A model generated the notes under the pieces. The model searched no databases and was not told the origin of the DNA. It was given only the letters and a program-made list of their open reading frames with translations. The position numbers and the translations under genes are program-made. A stretch of DNA of 64,000 bases from Salmonella bongori NCTC 12419. Its GTDB lineage: Bacteria > Pseudomonadota > Gammaproteobacteria > Enterobacterales > Enterobacteriaceae. The number at the start of each line of letters is the position of its first letter. The stretch's first letter is position 1. Of this stretch, positions 26,629 through 35,601 are shown in pieces. The DNA lies in contig NC_015761.1 of the NCBI RefSeq assembly GCF_000252995.1, positions 1,178,001 to 1,242,000 on the forward strand, given 5' to 3'.

Positions 26629-26868
26629 TTATTCGGCGACCAGCCACATATCAGCCTCGTCAAACATCTCTTCCAGCATACGGTGCAGCCGTTCTTTCTC
26701 GGTTTTTGTACAGTCACTGTTTAATGCGTTCGCCTGCATTGGCTTAACTTTCACTTGCGCATCGGGAAAAAGTTGGTGTACGCGTTTTGTGAGTTCATTG
26801 AGGATGATTTCGCGTGCGCCTGGCAGGCCTTCAACATTTCGCTTGTCATAAACGAGTTCAACGAACAT
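26629..26868 (-). CDS. msgA: MsgA, DinI-family virulence protein
   Basis: 79 residues of the DinI-like family, almost identical to Salmonella MsgA (macrophage survival gene A). DinI itself modulates RecA filaments; whether MsgA does is not established. The FVELVYDKRN start and the acidic C-terminal helix (EKERLHRMLEEMFDEADMW) are typical. ATG 26868 follows GGAAAG. It marks the return to the standard msgA-envE-cspH-pagD-pagC order. Confidence 0.93.
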   Translation of the reverse strand: MFVELVYDKRNVEGLPGAREIILNELTKRVHQLFPDAQVKVKPMQANALNSDCTKTEKERLHRMLEEMFDEADMWLVAE

Positions 26869-27071
26869 CACACTTTCCTTTTTACTGGTTGAATAAACAG
26901 TATTTAAACTGTCTAAATAACCAGTGTCAAGAGTTAGTCGCCGTTTTGATCTCTTTTATCATGACGGCGGGGAATGTTAAAAGCATACAACATGAGCGGA
27001 AAAGCCGCTAAGCTGCTGCAGTGTCGTGTGTGTAGCGGCATGATCGCCTGCAGGCGCCCGGTCGCTGCCAA
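26869..27071. other. intergenic between msgA and envE
   Basis: About 200 bases holding the msgA promoter. I see no gene. Confidence 0.4.
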
Positions 27072-27593
27072 CTACGGTAGGGTAAATTCCAGCGCGCGGC
27101 TGAAATCACAATCGGCTAACACCACAGGGTCGCCTTTTCTGACAATAATGCTCGTTGTGCCCAGGCATTTTCGGCTTTGCTTCCCTTTAATGTGGTTATC
27201 ATCAGCAAGCCAGCTCTGATTATCATTACCGGTGCATGAATACAGAATGATCGGCGTGCCTTCTTTTGTACCCTGGCCGGCGGCATCCAGACATTTCTCA
27301 CGGTGTGTTATCCTGTCCCGGTGAAATGAGAAAAGCTGAGAGGGCACAGATTTACACTCCTGAAGCGTCAAATGACTCTGTTGCCCTGAGCCAGCATCAA
27401 GACACAGGCCATCGGTAGTCCGAATCTGTTCAGCATTCTTAATATAATAACCACCGGAATTAATCTGGTTTTGCGTAATGACAGGGAACGATAAATTAAT
27501 ACTATAAGGCGCGGGTAAACCGTTAGTGGTACATCCACATAAAATAGAGGAGAGGCAAAGAACCAGCGCGGTTTTTCCTGGAAGTAAAGTCAT
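27072..27593 (-). CDS. envE: EnvE, ricin-type lectin lipoprotein
   Basis: 173 residues. The signal peptide ends in a lipobox (SSILCGC, lipidated Cys about 21), so it should be an envelope lipoprotein. Residues about 50-173 show a ricin-B beta-trefoil: GLCLDAGSG, LQECKSVPSQLFSF, KCLDAAGQGT..LYSCTGNDNQSWLAD, KCLGT. The name rests on its position between msgA and cspH on the same strand, where Salmonella envE lies. Ricin-type lectin lipoproteins are also the fold of CdtA, which makes its place near cdtB worth noting, but no role with the toxin is shown. Confidence 0.75.
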   Translation of the reverse strand: MTLLPGKTALVLCLSSILCGCTTNGLPAPYSINLSFPVITQNQINSGGYYIKNAEQIRTTDGLCLDAGSGQQSHLTLQECKSVPSQLFSFHRDRITHREKCLDAAGQGTKEGTPIILYSCTGNDNQSWLADDNHIKGKQSRKCLGTTSIIVRKGDPVVLADCDFSRALEFTLP

Positions 27594-28109
27594 TCAATTA
27601 TTACCATAAAAATAAATAGCATTATAAGTTTATTGGGTAATCTATATCCGTCCGCTTTTGGGATGCGTCGGAGCTGTAATGAAGAAAATTCCGATAGTTT
27701 TACAGAAATAATACAGGCAAACGCATGCAGTCAATCCACAAACGACGCAAATTAATGATGAGTATATAACATCAGATACTTTTCAGTGTGGAATGCTATC
27801 ACAGCGGAAAACGGTTGTACATTTCTCGGCGTTAAACAGAAAGATGGGATTTGATGCCCCTGACATTCGGTAAAAGAAAAATCAGCGAGTGACTGATAAA
27901 ATATATTACCAGGTTAGAGGGCTAATGATATTTGTGAGCACTATCAGTAGTAATATTAATATGACAGTAAAAATAGCCAACGGCGACAAGCCGTGAAGAG
28001 GGCCAACGCTGAATCACGGGCCAGTATTCCCATAGCTGCGGTGATAATCGATGTTAAAACAGTGCTGACATGGCAAAGAATAGCGCTTGCTGTCCGGTAT
28101 ACCGTTGCG
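27594..28109. other. intergenic between envE and the second NEL gene
   Basis: About 515 AT-rich bases. A 23-codon frame (27925-27996) has no supporting features. No gene or RNA recognised. Confidence 0.35.
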
Positions 28110-30791
28110 TTACATTTCTGTGTTGTTCCATTTCGCCTTCAACAGATGCTCCTGGCCTTTGTTAGCCAGCACATTATCCGTTGTGGTCGTAAACAACAGG
28201 TGATCAATGTCTTGCATAATTCTGCTGCCAGCTGCTGTTTCGGCTTCAATATCGTCGCTTATATTCAGAGATTTTAATTCGTCGCTGACACGTGTCGCGA
28301 ACTCTCCTGTATCCATAATGCGACATTTTTCAACGATGGTTTCATTCCACGCTTCAGGAGCTATACGGGCCAGTACCTTATGCCATGGGTTCCACAGAGC
28401 AAACCATTCCCGGAACCGACTATTTTCAGCCGTTTTAACCCGTATTTCCGCTTCTTTAATATCTGATTCAGTGATGCCAGAGACGCCAAAAAAGCGCATT
28501 TTAGGTGTTGTTGTCTCTAATTGAAGCGTCTCTCTAAGACGGTTCTGAAAGCCCAGGTGGACTTCAATTTCATCAACAAGGGGAAGTTTTTTTACTTTGT
28601 CCTGCGCAATGAGCTCCAGTTGCTCAAGACGGAACATTTCCCGGCCTGTTCTCACCAGTTCTGCTAAAGAATTATCGAATGCGCCTTTTTCGGCATCATG
28701 CACCAGTACTACACTTTGCATCGTGTGATACGCAAGCGTTACCCGATCTTCACAACTTTCTGTCGCATCCATCGCAACGGTAAAAATTTTTTCCCGGAGT
28801 TCCTCATCTTGCGCCACGCGTTCCAGCAAGGTAGACACTTGCTTCTTAAACGGGGGATTATTTTTAGTATTCTCTGTACGGCCCAGTCGATCCAAAAAAC
28901 CGCTAAAGGCCATTGCATTCACTTCTTCTGCAAACGTTGCCCATCGCTCAAGCTCACTCGGCTGGGTCAGTATTAACCAGTCTGCCACCGCCAGGGAAAG
29001 TGGCCTGGTTTCTCCGTGGGTAGAGAAGGCGGCCATTGAAAATTCTATCTGTGGGCCTTGATAACCATCAGCTGATGTTATTCGCTGTAAATATTGTATC
29101 ACTCGTTCTGGCAGTGGGTTCCCTTGTACCTCTACTCTCAGTGTCCCAGGAAGACGAAGGAAAGAGGGGGGCAGATGGGTTAGCCGATTCTGTTTAATCT
29201 TTAGCAACAGCAGCCTGAGTGGGAGGTTTTCTGGTAGCCGGACCACGTGATTGTTAGAGGCATCCAGTATACGTAAACTCTCGGGCAACCTTTCTGGTAG
29301 CCGGGCCAGTTGATTATTAGAGGCATTCAGGACTCGTAGACTCTCGGGCAATCTTTCCGGCAGGGTCGTCAGCTGATTATAAGAAACATATAACTGTCGT
29401 AAATTTTTCGGTAGCGTTTCCGGCAACCTGCTTAATTGATTTCTACTGATTACCAGGAAGTCAACATTTTCAGGGAGATAGTCAGGTAAGGTGGTAAGGC
29501 CTAAGTGACTCAAATCAAGATTGAAGGCGCCATTTTCCAGGTACTGGCGCATCCTCTCTACTGCGATACGACGATTTCCACCCTCTTCAGGCGGAGCGCT
29601 GGTTATCCATTCAGACCAATCGGCTTCATATTCTTCTGCATGTTGTCGTGGTTCACATGTATGGGCCGCGCTATGGGATGCCGCAGGTTCACTCATTGAG
29701 AAATAGAGTTGAGGCCCACGGTAATCAGGCGTGGATGTCAGCCTCTGTAACTGTTGTATCGCCTGTTCGGTGAAGGGGTTGTTTTCTGCGACGACTGCGC
29801 CGAAATTCGCCAGCATCGCCTCTGGCAGGTAGGTTAGCTTGTTATTGCTAATATCCAGCCATTCCAGCGTCGGTGGGAGAGTATCCCATAGTAATGTCAG
29901 TTGATTCGTTGAGGCATCCAGTTGGCGTAGCCCTGGAGGAAGTGATGATGGTAGTTGAGACAGGTGATTATGGGAGACATTCAGATCATCTATACCCTCT
30001 GGTAGTGTAATGATGACAGTCAACCTATTATGGGAAACATCCAGCCGTTGTAACCTCGCAGGTAACGTTGTCGGGAGGGCTGTCAGGTGATTTTGGGAAG
30101 CGTTTAGTTGCTGTAATTCACCTGGCAAAGTTTCTGGCAATCGGGTCAGGCAGTTATTGATAACGGTCAGCACCGTAATATGTTCCGGAAGCAGTGCCGG
30201 TAAGGTGGTGAGTTGCAGACCACTCAAATCCAGTACGGCCTTTGATGTCGCCAGGCAATCTCGCATCCGTTCTACCGCTTGACTGCAGTTTCGCGCTTCT
30301 TCAGGGGGAGCGTTAGCCTGCCATTCAGACCAGATGGCGTCATACGCTTCTGGTTGCGCTAACGACGTTGCGCCGGACATAGCGTGGGCACCATACAGGC
30401 GCTCTTGAGCGTAGCCATACATTATCGTGACGCCTTCCCATTCAATAAGATAATGTTCAGGCTCAATCGTAACAACTAACGCTTCCTTACTGTCTGCATC
30501 CAGGATACAAAATTGATTTAAGCCCTCTCTATTGCGCTGGATATTTTCCATCTGTGCCGGAAAAGCCAGGCCTTTCAGATACTCAAATTTGCTGCCGACA
30601 TGTTCTGGCGATATGTCTTCTGTTGGCTGACAAATTTCAGCGAGACAACGCTGCGCAGCACTCTGATTCTCAGTCGGGAAAAAAAGATGAATTTTTCCCC
30701 ATACACTTTCTTCAGGAGAGCGCGTTGATGAGGGCTGGGGGGGGATATTTATGCTTCTGATTGAGACGTGTGCGCTATTTATATCGAACAT
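28110..30791 (-). CDS. NEL-type E3 ubiquitin ligase with two LRR modules, putative T3SS effector
   Basis: 893 residues. The N-terminal translocation domain (MFDINSA..., VWGKIHLFFP, LKGLAFPA) is SlrP-like. Two copies of a linker-LRR-cap module follow. Copy 1: YDAIWSEWQANAPPEEARN, LRRs about 187-335, cap NPFTEQAIQQLQRLTSTPDY. Copy 2: YEADWSEWITSAPPEEGGN, LRRs about 424-560, cap NPLPERVIQYLQRITSADGY. There is one NEL domain (about 590-893) with the catalytic Cys680 in CEDRVTLAYH. Known SlrP, SspH1, SspH2 and IpaH proteins have one LRR array, so the second recognition module is unusual. I prefer the ATG at 30791 because SlrP begins MFNI; the ATG at 30857 adds 22 residues and neither Shine-Dalgarno is strong. 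Confidence 0.9.
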   Translation of the reverse strand: MFDINSAHVSIRSINIPPQPSSTRSPEESVWGKIHLFFPTENQSAAQRCLAEICQPTEDISPEHVGSKFEYLKGLAFPAQMENIQRNREGLNQFCILDADSKEALVVTIEPEHYLIEWEGVTIMYGYAQERLYGAHAMSGATSLAQPEAYDAIWSEWQANAPPEEARNCSQAVERMRDCLATSKAVLDLSGLQLTTLPALLPEHITVLTVINNCLTRLPETLPGELQQLNASQNHLTALPTTLPARLQRLDVSHNRLTVIITLPEGIDDLNVSHNHLSQLPSSLPPGLRQLDASTNQLTLLWDTLPPTLEWLDISNNKLTYLPEAMLANFGAVVAENNPFTEQAIQQLQRLTSTPDYRGPQLYFSMSEPAASHSAAHTCEPRQHAEEYEADWSEWITSAPPEEGGNRRIAVERMRQYLENGAFNLDLSHLGLTTLPDYLPENVDFLVISRNQLSRLPETLPKNLRQLYVSYNQLTTLPERLPESLRVLNASNNQLARLPERLPESLRILDASNNHVVRLPENLPLRLLLLKIKQNRLTHLPPSFLRLPGTLRVEVQGNPLPERVIQYLQRITSADGYQGPQIEFSMAAFSTHGETRPLSLAVADWLILTQPSELERWATFAEEVNAMAFSGFLDRLGRTENTKNNPPFKKQVSTLLERVAQDEELREKIFTVAMDATESCEDRVTLAYHTMQSVVLVHDAEKGAFDNSLAELVRTGREMFRLEQLELIAQDKVKKLPLVDEIEVHLGFQNRLRETLQLETTTPKMRFFGVSGITESDIKEAEIRVKTAENSRFREWFALWNPWHKVLARIAPEAWNETIVEKCRIMDTGEFATRVSDELKSLNISDDIEAETAAGSRIMQDIDHLLFTTTTDNVLANKGQEHLLKAKWNNTEM

Positions 30792-31222
30792 GGTGTCGTC
30801 CATCAAATGACATGGAAAAGCATAAGATGCCTGATATTCTTTTTGTTTGTCTGTCAAAAAAAGACCATTTTTTTAGGCTAATAATCTGTACATGTGAGGT
30901 TTGTGGCTTACATCTATAATATCGATTTTAAGGGAAGCCAGGGGCACGCATCGTCAGTCTGGATACGATAAGTGCCTTTCTGTTATTAAAATTTACGAAC
31001 AATCATACTGTTATAAATATTAGCCCGAATTATCTTTTTAAATAAATTCTTTAAAAATGAATGCGTATTAACGCTATATTTCTCAAGTGTTCGTACGCGC
31101 TACCGACGTCGGGTTGGGGGCAGCGCACAGGATGAACGTGGGGGGAGTCGAGAGAAAATGTGCTGAGTGACCAGACAGCTTATTCTGACGCTTCATTATT
31201 GTTGCAAAAGCAGAATAACGAA
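30792..31222. other. promoter region of the second NEL gene
   Basis: About 430 bases of AT-rich sequence upstream of the effector and downstream of cspH. No gene seen. Confidence 0.4.
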
Positions 31223-31435
31223 TTATGAAAGATAAACGTTGGCTGCAGTGGGCCCACGCAGGCCATTGATACGGCAAAACTCAACGCGTATACCGGGTAT
31301 AAGCGCTTTTGCTTCTTGCTGGCTACATGCTGAAATGTGGAGCTGGACATCTTTACGTCCATCGGAGGGAGTGATGAGACCTTTCCCGCTATTATAATCA
31401 AAAGTTTTGACAATTCCTGTCATTTTACGAGACAA
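31223..31435 (-). CDS. cspH: cold-shock-like protein CspH
   Basis: 70-residue single cold-shock domain that binds RNA or single-stranded DNA. GIVKTFDYNSGKGLITPSDG corresponds to the RNP1 region (KxFxxxKGxGFI), with Leu-Ile in place of Phe-Ile; VQLHISA is the weakened RNP2. In Salmonella Typhimurium cspH lies here, next to pagD, and is PhoP-influenced. Confidence 0.93.
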   Translation of the reverse strand: MSRKMTGIVKTFDYNSGKGLITPSDGRKDVQLHISACSQQEAKALIPGIRVEFCRINGLRGPTAANVYLS

Positions 31436-31647
31436 ACAAATTCCTTAAAGTGATAACGAGATGCACTATACACGCCAGGGAAAATAATACCACTGATATT
31501 TCATGGTAAGGTGAATTTTCACAGGGTCAGAATGTTCTACCAGGCTCCCTCTCATCAATAATGTAGCCACAACATAAGCGGCGCGTGAAGAAAATTTCTA
31601 TCAAAAATGGGCAGATAAGAGCTATTTCCCTTTCCAGAGGAAAAGCA
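31436..31647. other. intergenic between cspH and pagD
   Basis: About 210 bases. No gene recognised; cspH promoter expected here. Confidence 0.4.
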
Positions 31648-31911
31648 TTACGTTCTGGAGAACGTAGTATTTTTTTTCGTCTCGTTTACTGGACATGTTG
31701 CCCTGGGCGGCATCGCAGAGCAGGGCGGCAAATTGATCTTCTTTGCGTGTTTTTTCCCGGAGGTTGCCGGTGGTGGCGGGGTTTTACTGCCAAAGTCGTA
31801 GATAAAAATCTCCCATGACGCCTGTTGTACACTACGAGCACAGTATGCGTTGGTCAGCGTGGGAAATGAAAAAATAATTAATGAGCAAAGCATAAAAACA
31901 TGATGTTTCAT
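31648..31911 (-). CDS. pagD: PagD, PhoP-activated secreted protein
   Basis: 87 residues with a signal peptide (to about 19), then a short proline-rich mature chain with IFIYDFGSKTPPPP and the conserved tail NTFSRT. Length and sequence match Salmonella PagD. It is needed for macrophage survival in Typhimurium; the biochemical role is unknown. ATG 31911 follows an AGGTG; a longer in-frame start at 31977 lacks a signal peptide. It is divergent from pagC. Confidence 0.93.
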   Translation of the reverse strand: MKHHVFMLCSLIIFSFPTLTNAYCARSVQQASWEIFIYDFGSKTPPPPATSGKKHAKKINLPPCSAMPPRATCPVNETKKNTTFSRT

Positions 31912-32606
31912 AACACCTCCTGTCATATGCAATGATTTATATACTGTGGTGCCTGAATTATAGGTCATAATTTTCATTATTTATTAAACGACGAGTTAAT
32001 CACTTGCATTATTAACGCTCTTTAAACGAAGTTGAGTGGAATGATTAGGGGTTTAATGTTTTTATATATCATTATTGTTTTGAAATATAAATATATCCTA
32101 AACGTAAAGGATATTTATGTAGGCTTTGTGACACTAATTCTATCCTTATATCAAGAAATGGTGTAATTAATAGGTATATTAAAATAATTAAACTGGAGAG
32201 GTAATTAATTGTATTGTGTTGTTTTTTTTGCCAATGATGATGTGGAGCATACTGAGTACGTTTGCAGCGCCAACGATGGCATATAACTGTACTACTACTG
32301 GTAAATCAAGCGAAGACTGTGCAGTGCGACATGTTCTGGTTATCTGGAGCATATGCTTGCTGGACATATTTTAGTCGACAGAAATTAGAGTTTAGGAATA
32401 CGAGACAGGCAAGATACTTGTCTGTAAGCGTAAATAATAAAACATTTGTATCAAATTTTGAGTGTTTTTGAGAGTAAACGCATCGGGAGCGATAAAGGTG
32501 AATTTCCAGGTTTGTCGATTCGGCATAGTGGCGATAACTGAATGTCGGATCGGTACCGCAGGTGTTTAAACGCACCATAAATAAGAAGTAGTAGTAAGGA
32601 GCTGTT
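31912..32606. promoter_or_regulatory. pagD-pagC divergent region with the long pagC leader
   Basis: About 700 AT-rich bases. pagC is known to be transcribed from far upstream under PhoP and SlyA, giving a long 5' leader. GGTTTA at about 32048 could be half of a PhoP site but the second half is poor. A degenerate small reading frame lies at 32216-32374. Confidence 0.55.
32216..32374 (+). pseudogene. degenerate relative of the cdtB-adjacent cysteine-rich peptide
   Basis: Reading from GTG 32216 gives a hydrophobic stretch, an AAPTMA cleavage-like site, then YNCTTTGKSSEDCA, matching the C-x3-G-x-S-x2-DCA core of the peptide at 17870-18037. After DCA, a shift by one frame restores ATCSG, matching QICSG, so the copy appears frameshifted. 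GGAGAG lies at 32195-32200, too far for GTG 32216, so initiation is doubtful. It could instead function as a leader peptide of pagC. Confidence 0.45.
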
Positions 32607-33164
32607 ATGAAAAAATTTATTATATCCACTTTAGTTGTTTCTGCAGGCGTCTTGGCTGCGAATGTTGCACAAGCCGATACGAATTCGCTTTCCGTGGGGT
32701 ATGCACAAAGTAAAGTTCAGGATTTTAAAAATATTCGTGGGGTCAATTTGAAATACCGTTATGAGACAGACTCCCCGGTAAGTTTCATCACCTCATTAAG
32801 CTATTTATCTGGAGATAGACAGAATTCGGATTCTGTTGAGCCTGAGGGTATTTATTACCATGATAAGTTTGACGTAAAGTATGGCTCTTTAATGGTCGGG
32901 CCAGCTTATCGCCTGTCTGACAATTTTTCATTATACGCACTGGCGGGTGTTGGTACAATGAAGGCTACATTTAAAGAACAATCCACTCAGGATGGTATGT
33001 CGGCTTCATATAAAATGTCTTCAAGGAAAACGGGTTTTGCATGGGGGGCGGGTATCCAGATGAATCCGCTGGAGAATATTGTTATCGATGTCGGGTATGA
33101 AGGAAGCACTATTTCTTCTACAAAAATAAACGGGTTCAACGTTGGGGTTGGGTACCGTTTCTAA
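32607..33164 (+). CDS. pagC: PagC outer membrane protein
   Basis: 185 residues of the OmpX/Ail/Lom family: signal peptide (to about 23, VAQA), then an eight-stranded barrel with alternating residues ending VGVGYRF. PhoP-activated; it promotes survival in macrophages, resistance to complement and outer membrane vesicle formation in Salmonella. Shine-Dalgarno AAGGAG. The family is also carried by lambdoid phages (Lom), in keeping with phage traces around it. Confidence 0.97.
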   Translation: MKKFIISTLVVSAGVLAANVAQADTNSLSVGYAQSKVQDFKNIRGVNLKYRYETDSPVSFITSLSYLSGDRQNSDSVEPEGIYYHDKFDVKYGSLMVGPAYRLSDNFSLYALAGVGTMKATFKEQSTQDGMSASYKMSSRKTGFAWGAGIQMNPLENIVIDVGYEGSTISSTKINGFNVGVGYRF

Positions 33165-33176
33165 GAAGTATAATGT

Positions 33177-33200
33177 ATGCGGAAGGTTTACCTTCCGCAT
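33177..33200 (+). terminator. pagC terminator
   Basis: ATGCGGAAGG-TTTA-CCTTCCGCAT hairpin 12 bases after the pagC stop, with a T-rich tail. Confidence 0.8.
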
Positions 33201-33522
33201 GCCTGCCTTTCAATAGGCTCATTACAGTAAATGAATGCCTTCCTGTTCGTTGTACCGCGCTTTGCACCCCATTCATCTGCATCAGAGTAGATAAGTGTTA
33301 GTTGTAAGAAACCAGGACAGTTCTACGAAGGGTTCGGGACAGTCAATAATGGCTGAGCCCAGAAAGTTAACCCTGCAAGAAATTTTTTGAATTAATCACA
33401 ATGTCATCAAGATTTTGTGATCTCCTTCGCATATTGTACCTGCCGTTGAAAGACTTCTGAAAGTAGTAAGGTCTGTATCTTATCCAGTAGAGTACGACTT
33501 TGCTCCTGCCAGGAGTTCCCAG
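33201..33522. other. intergenic before the tRNA genes
   Basis: About 320 bases; no gene recognised. Probably contains the tRNA promoter. Confidence 0.35.
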
Positions 33523-33599
33523 CCGCCACTAGCTCAGCTGGATAGAGCATCAACCTCCTAAGTTGATGGTGCGAGGTTCGAGACCTCGGTGGCGGTCCA
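33523..33599 (+). tRNA. tRNA-Arg (anticodon CCT)
   Basis: A full cloverleaf folds: acceptor CCGCCAC / GTGGCGG (7 pairs), D arm GCTC/GAGC, anticodon stem TCAAC / GTTGA with loop CTCCTAA (anticodon CCT, reads AGG), T arm CGAGG-TTCGAGA-CCTCG, discriminator T and encoded CCA. It is not the E. coli-type argW sequence and resembles phage-borne tRNAs. Its near-twin is at 44930. Confidence 0.85.
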
Positions 33600-33601
33600 A
33601 T

Positions 33602-33670
33602 GTGGTTATCGTATAATGTTATTACCTCAGTTTCTGACTGATGATGTGGGTTCGATTCCCACTGACCACC
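33602..33670 (+). tRNA. phage-like tRNA-Arg (TCT) or tRNA remnant
   Basis: Immediately after the previous tRNA: acceptor GTGGTTA / TGACCAC (one T-G pair), short D arm, anticodon stem CTCAG / CTGAT with one mismatch and loop TTTCTGA (anticodon TCT, reads AGA), T arm GTGGG-TTCGATT-CCCAC. No encoded CCA. Length (69) and weak D arm suggest a phage tRNA or a decaying copy. Confidence 0.6.
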
Positions 33671-34315
33671 TCAGTTTTGAATAAGTGTTATTTTTACAGA
33701 CCCGTTACAGAATAATTTCATTTATTACGTGACAAGATAGTCATTTATAAAAAAAGCACAAAAATATTATTGTATTTTCTTCCCGGTGAGCTGTAAATTT
33801 TTCTTATGCGGTGAATCCCCCTTTGCGGTGGGGCGTCCAGTCGAAATACATAATGTTCCGCGCGGGCCATATTGACTGTGGTATGGTTCACCGGGAGGCA
33901 CCCGGCACCGCTATTCTTTATGAAAGGCATTTATCCTCCAGCTCCAGTGCGGCAGGCTTTTTACATCAGATATATAAGAATAATATCAGCCAGCCTGAAA
34001 GGTGAGATCAATGGTATGGATAAATGTTTTTGATCGGGGTCTGAAGATTTAACCGCGCCAGAGCGTATGCAAGACCCTGGCGCGGCTGGCTGGTGATCGT
34101 TCGATAATGCAAATTGAATGGTTACCAGCCGCTGCGAATTCTACCGATGCCGTTTGATAAAGCAAAACATTTAGACGCTAAACCATGATAATTCAGACAG
34201 TTCGAACATTTCTTTAAAGATAGGCTCATTATGCTTAAAAGTGACTATTAATTGACCATTATAACGCTACGCTAACGTATATTCTTTAACGTTACGGTAC
34301 AGAAAAGGTTAATGC
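33671..34315. other. gene-poor stretch between tRNAs and pliC
   Basis: About 650 bases. No recognised gene; short frames here (for example 33745-33930 minus) lack supporting features. Some GC-rich segments near 33810-33910 suggest phage debris. Confidence 0.4.
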
Positions 34316-34348
34316 AGCAATGCCTGATAACAAGCCTCAGGCATTGCT
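34316..34348 (-). terminator. pliC terminator
   Basis: AGCAATGCCTGA / TCAGGCATTGCT-type hairpin just beyond the pliC stop. Confidence 0.75.
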
Positions 34349-34353
34349 ACAAA

Positions 34354-34698
34354 TTAGTTAGCTAAGGAACAGTTGCTGAGGACGGGTTTATCATCGCCTT
34401 CTACCAGTTCCGCCGTTTTGCCTTTTGTATAGAGTTTATAAGTATAATTTTTGTCCATAGCCTCATAATTTGCTCCTGAGGCCATCTTCATTATCCGCAT
34501 CGGGATCATTTCGTTTACCTGATTGATAATCGCATAGGCGTTACCTGCCTCGGTGTTGATATAAATCACCTCCATAACCTGATTATCATTGCAGGTGTAA
34601 ATAGATTTCGAAATCTCTTGTGAAGCCGCTGTGGATGCAGTACTGAAGCCAAGGGCGGTAAGAAAGAGAGTGAACAGGATCAATTTGCGTTTCATCAT
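34354..34698 (-). CDS. pliC: PliC, periplasmic inhibitor of c-type lysozyme
   Basis: 114 residues with signal peptide (to about 24). It is an MliC/PliC-family beta-barrel with paired cysteines (YTCNDN and LSNCS) and the conserved MKMASGANYEA loop (family SASGAxY) that inserts into the lysozyme active site. It protects peptidoglycan from host lysozyme in the periplasm. In Salmonella it lies downstream of pagC and is PhoP-regulated. ATG ATG at the start leaves a one-residue uncertainty. Confidence 0.93.
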   Translation of the reverse strand: MMKRKLILFTLFLTALGFSTASTAASQEISKSIYTCNDNQVMEVIYINTEAGNAYAIINQVNEMIPMRIMKMASGANYEAMDKNYTYKLYTKGKTAELVEGDDKPVLSNCSLAN

Positions 34699-35079
34699 CA
34701 GTGTCCTTTTTATTTGTTGTCGTCAATTTTCTGGGCAACGAGAGGTAAGGCTGCAATATTATCATTACTACTGTAGTATTCCCATTTACTGGTTACTGGC
34801 AAAAAGTAGCGCCAGAAAAGCGTGTTACAATTTATCCAATAAAGACACATGCGGTGAGTAGATAAATCTTAAAATAATACACTACAGGCTACCAATCCTG
34901 ACGTCAGGATAGAAGACGATTGTCACTGCCGCTCAATCATAGGTCTCTGGAACTGGAAAAGCAGTACTGTTCGCTCTTTTTCTTCATACAGTAACGATCA
35001 GGGAAACTATTTCTATCAATGATGGTCTGTCTATTATCAGTAAGATAACGGAATCAATAGGGATTATTCAGGAGTATAC
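34699..35079. other. intergenic between pliC and the small lipopeptide
   Basis: About 380 bases, divergent promoters. No gene recognised. Confidence 0.4.
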
Positions 35080-35205
35080 GTGAAAAAGTGGCTTATAGGA
35101 GGGATTTTGATCGCAAGCTTTCTGACGGGATGTCTGATGTGGCACAATATTGACAAATGGTTTAACAAAGATATCGATGTTTTTTATGCCGGAGACGATA
35201 ACTAA
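35080..35205 (+). CDS. 41-residue putative lipoprotein
   Basis: GTG start with CAGGAG upstream. MKKWLIGGILIASFLTGC is a short signal with lipobox LTGC (Cys18), followed by an acidic tail ending VFYAGDDN. A homologue of this size lies between pliC and agsA in Typhimurium. The role is unknown. It is too short for most gene finders. Confidence 0.7.
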   Translation: MKKWLIGGILIASFLTGCLMWHNIDKWFNKDIDVFYAGDDN

Positions 35206-35520
35206 GCCGCTTGTCAGTTTTGCTGGCTGGCATCATATCGCCGGATGTTGCGCCCCAAAACTGCCGGGCGCAAATGATAGTCGTATTATTTAATAAAATT
35301 AAATGGCTAACAGGGACAGTTACGATAGCGTACTAACGATCTACTGAGGGAACGAGATGAATAAGCCAGGCTTTTGTTTCAGATGTGATTGAAACATATT
35401 TTGTTTCCCGTGGACTTATCGCGAGTTGCTGAAAAAAACACCGATTGTGTAACCGTTGTAGAGGTTGACTGATACGACGACCATGAATTTTATTTTTGGC
35501 GACCATGTTTCCTCCAAAAA
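35206..35520. other. intergenic, no gene
   Basis: About 315 bases between the small lipoprotein gene and the candidate RNA. No coding signal recognised. Confidence 0.4.
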
Positions 35521-35600
35521 GGCCGCCCGAAGGCGGCGGGGGGTGAGTAATGGAGAAGGGACGTTGGTCACTGCCATAACCAACCCGCTCACGCTAACAC
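35515..35600 (-). ncRNA. candidate small RNA with Fur-type operator
   Basis: On the minus strand, the palindrome TGATAATGATTATCATT (a Fur-box-like site at 35602-35618) is followed by about 80 bases of non-coding-looking sequence. That stretch ends in GCCGCC-TTCG-GGCGGC-CTTTTT (35512-35538), a textbook intrinsic terminator. The layout copies RyhB-type genes, but the sequence is unrelated to RyhB. A leader peptide is an alternative. No expression evidence. Confidence 0.45.
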
Positions 35601-35601
35601 A

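Noticed and set aside
33745..33930. 61-residue minus frame with cysteine and Pro-rich segments, considered as a hok-type or phage peptide
   Set aside because: No signal or membrane segment of the Hok type and no antisense RNA layout that I could see.
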